NCBI GenBank assembly: GCA_964543125.1
Contig: CAZIWX010000026.1
Coordinates: forward strand, 1 to 28,214
Direction of reading: 5' to 3'
Length of the DNA stretch: 28,214 nucleotides
DNA from: CAZIWX01 sp964543125
GTDB lineage: Bacteria > Fidelibacterota > UBA8477
Below, piece after piece: positions 1 to 6,686 of the stretch (position 1 is its first letter; every line of letters starts with the position of its first letter). Both the position numbers and the translations under genes were made by a program. The notes beneath the pieces are model-generated. The model was not told where the DNA came from and searched no databases. It worked only from the letters and a program-made list of their open reading frames with translations.

Positions 1-620
1 CACGGACGGGCAATGTCGTGCGACGGCTTGTCGAGCAGGGCACCGACCGGGCAGTTGTCGGCCAGGTCGCGAACACCATCGCCATCCAGGTCCAGAGTCA
101 GTTTTTTGCCATATTCGATGAGTTCGTCCAGCGTTTCCGGCGCCCGGGTCAGCCCCGCCTGTTTGAACAGCCGCTTATTCCAAACCAAGGCCAGGTGATT
201 CCCCAGTTCGTCGCCAATTTGGTAAAGATGACCATGGTAATAGGTCAGGCCGTTGGGATCGAAATCCTTGAGAAAAGTTGAATCAAATACCGTTTCCAAC
301 GGCTTGAGGATGTGCATTTCATCCAGCGCACCGGTAAAGTCGCTGGGACCGTACAGAATCTCCGGACCGCCACCCGTAAACGCGGCGGCTGACTGATATC
401 CCATGCGGAGTTCTTCATTCTCCTTGTACAGAAGCATTATTCTAATATTCGGATTTTGTACTTCATATTGCTTAACAAGATCATTGAGAACCACCCGGCT
501 GGGGGCCGGGCGCTGGTGCCAAAGGTGAAGAACGAAGGGTTCATCGGCAGCCTGTAATAAAGTGGCCAAACCAAGCCAGAAAGTTATGAGTATCGTCAGA
601 ATTGAATAACGATTTCTCAT
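1..620 (-). CDS. Extracellular solute-binding protein of a sugar ABC transporter (3' part outside window)
   Basis: About 206 N-terminal residues are present; the gene runs off the left edge. The ATG at 618-620 opens a Sec signal peptide (MRNRYSILTILITFWLGL, cleavage probably near LLQAADEP). The mature part starts with LHLWHQ, as in family 1 (MalE/UgpB-like) binding proteins, followed by features of the fold such as a GGGPEILYG segment and LALVWNKRLFKQAG. Such lipoproteins or periplasmic proteins deliver oligosaccharides to an inner-membrane permease, which would lie to the left. Given the amylases next door, maltodextrin is a reasonable guess for the ligand but is not shown. At 48-92 the frame reads DLDGDGVRDLADNCP, which looks like a thrombospondin type-3 calcium loop and is unusual at this place in the family. 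The start is preceded only by a weak GGGAAG Shine-Dalgarno sequence. The sugar-binding-protein call is good; substrate is inference. Confidence 0.75.
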   Translation of the reverse strand, partial: MRNRYSILTILITFWLGLATLLQAADEPFVLHLWHQRPAPSRVVLNDLVKQYEVQNPNIRIMLLYKENEELRMGYQSAAAFTGGGPEILYGPSDFTGALDEMHILKPLETVFDSTFLKDFDPNGLTYYHGHLYQIGDELGNHLALVWNKRLFKQAGLTRAPETLDELIEYGKKLTLDLDGDGVRDLADNCPVGALLDKPSHDIARP

Positions 621-993
621 GCTTCCCACTTGTCTAAAAATGAATATATAAATAAACCTGAATTGTCAGATTCCAACGATTTTAGCGCCCCCCTTGAACC
701 GTCTTCAGGGATCCTGCGGAAATGGTTAATTATCATAGATAGTAAATATACGCTACCTTGATGTTCTTCCAACTAACAAGGCTGGTTTGAACACTAAATT
801 CGATGATTTTTTCGTACTTGCTGGCAAAGTATGAAAATCGTTATAAATCAATGGTCCGCCAACAGATCAGACACCACTATTCAATGGATAAAAACATGGT
901 AAAACAACCCCATATTTTTAAATTTATAAACCGGATTGGCGCCATAAAAGAGAATGGAAATTATGCCATCCGGAATATTTCTGAGGAGTAATC
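621..993. promoter_or_regulatory. Divergent intergenic region between the binding-protein gene and the secreted amylase
   Basis: These 373 bases separate two divergently read genes and must carry both promoters. The stretch is A/T-rich (for example around 640-655 and 910-930). Reading toward the minus-strand gene, CTGACA (rc of 663-668) followed after 17 bases by TATTCA is a weak promoter-like pair. A short palindrome CTGAattgTCAG overlaps it. Nearer the plus gene there is an inverted repeat (listed separately) and then the GAGGAG ribosome-binding site at 982-988. A 62-codon open frame at 803-991 shows no recognisable features. No transcription-factor site can be named with confidence. Confidence 0.45.
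931..973 (+). promoter_or_regulatory. Leader hairpin or operator just upstream of the amylase ribosome-binding site
   Basis: CCGGAT (931-936) pairs with ATCCGG (968-973), and after a one-base bulge GGC (938-940) pairs with GCC (965-967). This gives nine base pairs around a 24-base loop. It sits 8 bases upstream of the GAGGAG Shine-Dalgarno of the gene starting at 994, so it could be a 5' UTR structure affecting translation or an operator for a dimeric repressor. The pairing is seen; the function is inference. Confidence 0.35.
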
Positions 994-3900
994 ATGCAAA
1001 ACCTTAGGCGAAAACTTTTGTTGCCTCTGGGCATCTTCCTGGCCGGGCAAATTTCGGTGGTTTTCGGCCAAACCGTACCGGTGACTTTTCATTTCGATCC
1101 TCCGGTAGACAATTTTCAGATCGTACGCCTGGTGGGCAGTTTTAACGGCTGGAACAATGCCGACAATAATCTCACCATGACCGACCCGGATGGAGACGGT
1201 GTTTTTACACTTACCACACCACTGGCGCTGGGCGTTGTCCATAATTATAAATTCTGTCTGGATGCCGATTGGGGTCAGGCTTTCACCGATCCCGATAACC
1301 CCCAAATTAACCTTTCAGACAACAACAACTCCATCATCACCGTAACGGATCCCAATGTCACATATCTCCTACCGCGCGATATCACAACAGCGGGAGATGA
1401 ATATGTGGATGTTTCCGATAATGGAGAGCCCATCCGGGCAATTATTGATAATACCGCTGGGAATCCTATTGATTTAGACAACCTGGAAGTGTTATACGAT
1501 AGTGTGGCTCTCGATAATCCGGGTCAATATTTTAATGCCGCCGGTCATGAGTTCCTGTACCAGCTCCCCACCACCCCTGAAACCGGCGAGCACACCATTA
1601 CGTTGACGGTCTCCTCGGCTAATGACACAATTACCCGCAGCTCGACCTATCGCTACGATCCCAGCTTGATTGTTTACCATGTTCCCACTGATTTCTATTT
1701 TGATACTCATAATTCCCGCAACCCATTCTTTACCGGTAGTATCAATTCTGTTTCACTTATGGGGGTTTTTAATAATTGGAATAATCAGTTCAATCCCATG
1801 CAGGATAGTGACGGTGATGGGGTTTGGGAAACAACCGCAATGCTGGAACCCCATGGATGGGAATACAAATTCCAAATCAACCATAGTCTATGGACCAGTG
1901 ACTACGACAACCCACATTTCAATCCGGATAATGCTGACAATAACTGGGTTGTTGTGACCTTGGATTCAGTACCCTCTCTCAAATTATTAACTCCTAAACA
2001 GAGTCAAATTTTTATTAATGATGGGGCCCTGCCTGCATCTATTGATCTGAATGCGCTGTTGCGCCCTGGTATCCTGGGCGATGGTGTAGATGAGGGTTCG
2101 GTTTACGCCACCCTCAATGGAAATGCTCTGGATTTTAGTTTTAATTCGGAAACCGGCATCGTCAGTGCCTCCGGGCTAGATTTGGGTCCGGGAGTCAACA
2201 CCCTTGAAATCGGATTTTCCAATGGCAAAGGGATGCCCGCGTCTCAGCTCTATACTTTCGGTTTGTATGAGCCCAATACCGGCTACCATTTTGTGGATGC
2301 TTTTAACGATGTTCAATATTTCCCGCCGGCTGGTATTGATCCTGCCGACCTTGATATTCATGATTTTCACATTGAAGCTGTTGGTGAAGGCTATGACCAA
2401 CTCCACTTTATTGCCAATATGGGTGGAATTAGTGACCGCACCCGGTTAGGGTTACTCATCACGGATCCGGTGAATGCCACGGCCGAAGATCCGCTAGAAC
2501 TTGAACTGGAATTACCGGATTGGAATGGAGAAGGTGTATTCGCCATTCTAGCAGATCCAAGTAGCACCGTATTTAATGCCACACGGGAAAATGTATTTCA
2601 GGAAAGTCGTGATCCGGTGGTTTACGGGAACCACACCATTGACTTGAACACAGCCGCGCTCAGTGAAAACCAATTCGATTTCATCCTGCCGTTGGCGTAT
2701 TTGGATAGCTTGTTGGGGGGGTGGAATCAACAGCGGGTTTTCCTGCTTTTCTCCTACCTGGCCGCGGAAGATGGCAGTGCCAATAGTACGGAAGTTACAG
2801 GTGCTCAAGGCGGAATTGATGAACCGGAAGATCCGGATATTTACGATGCCGCATTTGTTCGCAGTGGATTTTGGCAAAATCGGATCCTCTCCAATTTTAT
2901 TCCGGATAATGCAACCAACGGACCACGTCTTACCGCACTGGACGGTAGCGGCCGAGGGCAGGCTATTCTAACATCGAATGATATTTCCGACAGTCTGGCG
3001 ACTTTTGGTCCGGTTATCACTTTCCTCACACCCGATGTGACCTACTGGTATGGCAATGTTCCGATTTCCTGGACCGTGGATGATACGCTGGTTGCAACCT
3101 CGACCCTCACTTTCAACGGTGTGGATACACTCATCGCTGCAGTTGATGGCATTTTTACTTATAACGCCATTTTGCAGGAAGGTGATAATGTGGTATCCGT
3201 CCGGGCTGTTGGTAGCAATGGATTTGCAACGACTTCAAACCCCCATATACTTACTTACACCCAAAACCACGATCCCAGCGTTTACATCACTATCGAGACC
3301 GCTGGCCGGGTAATGACGCTGACAGCGCATGGATCGTCCCCCGACAGTTTGAATCTAAGTTACTTGTGGTGGTCAGATCTCACTAATCCCGCGTCCATCA
3401 GTATTCTACCCTTCAGCTACACCTCCATTACACGAACGATTCCCGCAGCGAATGGCGCCTATTATTTCAATGTACGCGCTAAAGATTCGGAGAACCGGAC
3501 GGCAACCGCCCGGTGTTACATCACAGCGAATGATAGTGGAATAATTGCGGGTGGACTGCAGGATCATGCCGCCTGGATCGACTCGGCGATCTTCTACGAG
3601 ATCTATCCACGTTCTTTCAGCGAGCAAGGCGGATTTACCGGGATTATGGATCGCATTCCGGACATGTTGGATTTAGGTATTAACGCCGTTTGGCTTATGC
3701 CGATCTTTGAAGGTCCCACGACCCATGGTTATGAAATTACCGACTATTATCATCTGGAGCAGGATTATGGAACCGAGGCAGAGTTCGAAGATTTGGTTTC
3801 GACTCTGCATGAAAATGGCATCCATATCATCCTGGATTTTGTGGTGAACCACACCGGCATCGGCCATCCGTTTATTCAGAATGTCTTCCAATATCACGAG

Positions 3901-5181
3901 TATTCCCCTTGGGCGAATTGGTACATCTGGGATGGTGAACCCGGTAATTCTAACTATGAATACTATTTCGATTGGGCCTCACTCCCCAACCTGAATCATG
4001 TGAATCCGGATGTGCGCCATTACTTCATCAATGTGGCTAAATATTGGGTAAATCATTTTGACATCGATGGCTATCGTTGCGATGTAGCCTGGGGCGTTCA
4101 AGACCGTAGTTCCCTTTTCTGGCCGGAATGGCGCGCTGCGTTGAAAAACATAAAACCGGAAGTTTTCCTCGAAGCTGAAGCATCATCAGCCGAATCGGTG
4201 TTTTATGATCAGCGCTTTGATTCTGCAAATGACTGGGAACTGCGTAGCTGTATTTTGGAGGCCCTCCAGGGAACCAACACGTTGGATGCGCTGGACGCGG
4301 AATTACGACGGAACTACCCGGTATATGCCCGGCCGTTTCGGTTCCTGGAAAATCACGACGAAGCCCGGATGGCTTCATCTTACGATACCCAACGCTCAAA
4401 ACTGGCGCATACGATTGTATTGATGGCCAACGGTGTTCCGCTAATTTATTCCGGCGGTGAAGTGGGTGAGCTAACGGGTCGTGGTTTGATTGATTGGAGT
4501 GATCCGGAAAATATCCGCCCGTATTTTCAACGCCTGGTGGAAATCCGAAAAACCTATATTCATAACCCGGAAATCCAGCGCGTCACCAATTCTGCTGCAA
4601 TAGATATATACAGTTTCGCTTCCATTAGCGATAGTCAAGTTGTGGTTACAGTGGCGAATTTCAACGCGGCAGCCAATGATCTCACTTTGGATTTGTCCAG
4701 TCTGCCAATGGATGGTAACGGACCTTATTTTCTGTCCGATCTCATCAGCGGTGAAATCATTCAAGTTGATGCCGGTGATATTAGCGCCGTACCGGTTTCC
4801 CTGAATAGTTATCAAGCCCGGGTTTTCTATTTTGGGAGTGACGTTGTATCGGTGAGAGATTCACCCGGAGAATCCGGGAAGATTGCCGATTTTCGCCTGG
4901 AACAGAACTATCCCAATCCCTTCAATCCATCCACGGCAATTCAATATATTCTCCCCTCCAATTCCATGGTTAATCTGGTAATTTATGACATCACAGGCCG
5001 TGAAGTCACTCGACTGGTGCAAACCAGCCAGACAGCCGGGGATCATCAAATCTTCTGGAACGGACGGAATAGCAACCAGGGACGAGTTGCATCGGGTGTG
5101 TATTTCTATCGGCTGGAAGCCAGAGATACGAACGGCAAATTGGTGAATCGTCAAACCCGGCGGATGATGCTGATCAAATAG
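994..5181 (+). CDS. Secreted multidomain GH13 alpha-amylase-family glycosidase with starch-binding modules and T9SS sorting domain
   Basis: This 1395-residue exported enzyme should hydrolyse alpha-glucans at the cell surface or outside. The signal peptide is residues 1-25 (cut near VFGQT). Two carbohydrate-binding-like beta-sandwich modules follow, with GSFNGW at about 49-54 and GVFNNW at about 257-262. Residues 430-660 resemble a glucodextranase C-terminal/DOMON-like module, and 675-845 look like Ig-type domains. The GH13 barrel spans about 855-1215: DFVVNH near 948, nucleophile D1030 in DGYRCD, acid/base E1062 in FLEAEA, and D1122 in ENHDEAR. The C-terminal 90 residues are a type A T9SS sorting domain starting EQNYPNPFNPSTAIQY, with GVYFYRLEA near the end. 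The start is supported by GAGGAG 5 bases upstream of the ATG. Exact GH13 subfamily and product (amylase, neopullulanase or maltogenic) are not decided by the sequence. Confidence 0.88.
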   Translation: MQNLRRKLLLPLGIFLAGQISVVFGQTVPVTFHFDPPVDNFQIVRLVGSFNGWNNADNNLTMTDPDGDGVFTLTTPLALGVVHNYKFCLDADWGQAFTDPDNPQINLSDNNNSIITVTDPNVTYLLPRDITTAGDEYVDVSDNGEPIRAIIDNTAGNPIDLDNLEVLYDSVALDNPGQYFNAAGHEFLYQLPTTPETGEHTITLTVSSANDTITRSSTYRYDPSLIVYHVPTDFYFDTHNSRNPFFTGSINSVSLMGVFNNWNNQFNPMQDSDGDGVWETTAMLEPHGWEYKFQINHSLWTSDYDNPHFNPDNADNNWVVVTLDSVPSLKLLTPKQSQIFINDGALPASIDLNALLRPGILGDGVDEGSVYATLNGNALDFSFNSETGIVSASGLDLGPGVNTLEIGFSNGKGMPASQLYTFGLYEPNTGYHFVDAFNDVQYFPPAGIDPADLDIHDFHIEAVGEGYDQLHFIANMGGISDRTRLGLLITDPVNATAEDPLELELELPDWNGEGVFAILADPSSTVFNATRENVFQESRDPVVYGNHTIDLNTAALSENQFDFILPLAYLDSLLGGWNQQRVFLLFSYLAAEDGSANSTEVTGAQGGIDEPEDPDIYDAAFVRSGFWQNRILSNFIPDNATNGPRLTALDGSGRGQAILTSNDISDSLATFGPVITFLTPDVTYWYGNVPISWTVDDTLVATSTLTFNGVDTLIAAVDGIFTYNAILQEGDNVVSVRAVGSNGFATTSNPHILTYTQNHDPSVYITIETAGRVMTLTAHGSSPDSLNLSYLWWSDLTNPASISILPFSYTSITRTIPAANGAYYFNVRAKDSENRTATARCYITANDSGIIAGGLQDHAAWIDSAIFYEIYPRSFSEQGGFTGIMDRIPDMLDLGINAVWLMPIFEGPTTHGYEITDYYHLEQDYGTEAEFEDLVSTLHENGIHIILDFVVNHTGIGHPFIQNVFQYHEYSPWANWYIWDGEPGNSNYEYYFDWASLPNLNHVNPDVRHYFINVAKYWVNHFDIDGYRCDVAWGVQDRSSLFWPEWRAALKNIKPEVFLEAEASSAESVFYDQRFDSANDWELRSCILEALQGTNTLDALDAELRRNYPVYARPFRFLENHDEARMASSYDTQRSKLAHTIVLMANGVPLIYSGGEVGELTGRGLIDWSDPENIRPYFQRLVEIRKTYIHNPEIQRVTNSAAIDIYSFASISDSQVVVTVANFNAAANDLTLDLSSLPMDGNGPYFLSDLISGEIIQVDAGDISAVPVSLNSYQARVFYFGSDVVSVRDSPGESGKIADFRLEQNYPNPFNPSTAIQYILPSNSMVNLVIYDITGREVTRLVQTSQTAGDHQIFWNGRNSNQGRVASGVYFYRLEARDTNGKLVNRQTRRMMLIK

Positions 5182-5232
5182 CAAACCCAACCTGAGACTA
5201 AATCATAGCCCCTGTTTAATTACCTACTAAAA

Positions 5233-5256
5233 AATGGGAGCTTAGAATTTACCATT
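5233..5256. terminator. Weak bidirectional terminator candidate between convergent genes
   Basis: In the 101-base gap between two genes that end toward each other, AATGG (5233-5237) pairs with CCATT (5252-5256). The stem is flanked by an A-run on the left and GTTTTAAA on the right, so it could end transcription in both directions. The stem is short and A/T-rich with a 14-base loop, so this is tentative. Confidence 0.3.
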
Positions 5257-5282
5257 GTTTTAAATAGTACATTTTAATCGAT

Positions 5283-6548
5283 TTAGGGCGAATCCTCATC
5301 CACAATTCCGGTATCACCAGCCGGCCAAAAGGTTTCCAGCGATTCATCGAGATGCGCCCGCCAGGCGCCCCAGGAATGCCCTTCGTGCCAAGCCTGGTAA
5401 GTATAGGCAATACTACGATTATCTAAAACCGTCCGCATACTCTGAACGGCATCGTAAATAGACGATTCATAAGTCCCGGCATCCAGATAGATTTTGGCCG
5501 CAATCGTATCCGCCGCCTGGTATTGTGGAATGATATCCCCCAGCCAAAGCGCCGGTGAGAAAGCTCCGCAATTCCCAAAAACATCCGGCCGCTGAACAGC
5601 AAACAGGAATGAAACCAGGCCGCCGAGTGATACGCCGATGGTAGCGCGATTTTCCGGGGTGGGGATCGTGCGATATTGATCGTCGATCCACGGCACCAAT
5701 TGATCACAGATTACGTGAATAAAATTGTAATCATAGGAATATTCGTCGTTCCGGTTGCGGGGATCGATAAACACGCCGATGACAGGTTGAATACGATTAT
5801 TCTCGATTAGATAGTCCAGGATATTGGCCGCCGAAGCCAGGGTAACATACTCCCCACCGTCATGAAAATAGGCTGCCGGATAGGCAACGCCGGAAGTAGC
5901 GTAATCAGGTGGCAGGTAAATCCGAACCGTTCGCGTCAGACCAGCGGAATCGGTGAATGTTTGTTGTACCATGGTTCCGTGGGGAATTGGGTAAAATTGG
6001 ATTTCCGGTGGCTGGTTGTAAGCCGGCATTGACAATTCAGAATTCGGACCGTAACCCCCGGAGCAAGTGTGGGAATTCAACGGATCCAGTATCCACTGAC
6101 TGTTATTTAAAACAAATTTGTAATCCAGCCGCGCATCCGTTTCAAAAGTTTCAGCCCGGTAAAACAGGTTGGTTCCCGATAAATGAATCAAATCCTGATT
6201 GCCGGGATCCCAATTGTTGAAATCTCCGGCGACCTGCACACTGGCCGCGCTGACGGAGCGATATAAAAAATAGGCCCGGGTTGAATCTTCCACATACGGG
6301 ATACCCGTCGTTGATTGTGCCCACGTAATAAAGGAGTCCACCAGGGCCTGTTTGGCAACCGGATCAGCGGTTGCATAAACCTGGGAAATAAAATCATTAA
6401 ACGACGAAAAGAGCGGTTCCCGGGGTTCCGTTTTAATCAATCCGGGTTCATTTTCGTTTGTTGGAGGCGCCGTCAGGGTTGCTCCGGTCTTACAACTATT
6501 CAGAAAAATACCGAAAGCCAAAATGATGCTGAAATGATACGGTTTAAT
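5283..6548 (-). CDS. Lipoprotein esterase (enterochelin-esterase-like alpha/beta hydrolase) with N-terminal glycogen-binding-like module
   Basis: The 421-residue product (from the start chosen here) carries an N-terminal lipoprotein signal, IKPYHFSIILAFGIFLNSC, with C19 as the lipidated residue. An AMPK/CBM48-like module follows (VQVAGDFNNWDP, about 104-115). The rest is a putative esterase of the Fes/IroE/YieL type: oxyanion strand YLPPDY, nucleophile S307 in IGVSLGGL, a likely acid residue D356 in IYLDAG, and H391 in HEGHSWGAW. The longest open frame begins at a TTG at 6608, but that TTG lies in the tail of the upstream gene's terminator and would put 20 unrelated residues before the signal peptide. 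A strong GGGGAGG lies 8 bases before ATT at 6546-6548, so AUU is the likely start codon. Substrate is unknown; the module suggests action on an ester bound to, or decorating, an alpha-glucan. Confidence 0.8.
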   Translation of the reverse strand: MKPYHFSIILAFGIFLNSCKTGATLTAPPTNENEPGLIKTEPREPLFSSFNDFISQVYATADPVAKQALVDSFITWAQSTTGIPYVEDSTRAYFLYRSVSAASVQVAGDFNNWDPGNQDLIHLSGTNLFYRAETFETDARLDYKFVLNNSQWILDPLNSHTCSGGYGPNSELSMPAYNQPPEIQFYPIPHGTMVQQTFTDSAGLTRTVRIYLPPDYATSGVAYPAAYFHDGGEYVTLASAANILDYLIENNRIQPVIGVFIDPRNRNDEYSYDYNFIHVICDQLVPWIDDQYRTIPTPENRATIGVSLGGLVSFLFAVQRPDVFGNCGAFSPALWLGDIIPQYQAADTIAAKIYLDAGTYESSIYDAVQSMRTVLDNRSIAYTYQAWHEGHSWGAWRAHLDESLETFWPAGDTGIVDEDSP

Positions 6549-6556
6549 GTGACTTT

Positions 6557-6563
6557 CCTCCCC
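6557..6563 (-). promoter_or_regulatory. Strong Shine-Dalgarno that places the esterase start at an ATT codon
   Basis: On the minus strand these bases read GGGGAGG and lie 8 bases upstream of the ATT at 6548-6546. No ATG, GTG or TTG in the esterase frame sits at a workable distance from it. It therefore decides the unusual start choice, unless the ATT is a sequencing error for ATG. Confidence 0.55.
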
Positions 6564-6597
6564 GGTCGGTAGCCTGCTCAATATCGATCGTTTGAGT

Positions 6598-6636
6598 ATA
6601 AGAAACAAGCGGGGTGGAAGTTGTCTCCCACCCTGC
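6598..6636 (-). terminator. Rho-independent terminator of the receptor/CBM operon
   Basis: Read on the minus strand, a hairpin with arms at 6609-6620 and 6625-6636 (core GGGTGG/CCACCC, one internal mismatch, 4-base loop) is followed by the T-rich tail TTGTTTCTTAT. It lies 51 bases past the stop codon of the CBM-repeat gene ending at 6687 and is the strongest terminator in the window. It separates the four-gene operon from the esterase gene, which therefore probably has its own promoter within 6549-6608. Confidence 0.75.
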
Positions 6637-6686
6637 TATAAGGTTCAACTCGACTGTTTGTCTTTAGCCAACAAACACTAAGTTGA

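Noticed and set aside
803..991. A 62-codon plus-strand open frame in the divergent region before the amylase
   Set aside because: No ribosome-binding site, no recognisable motif, composition like A/T-rich noncoding DNA, and it covers the leader hairpin of the next gene.
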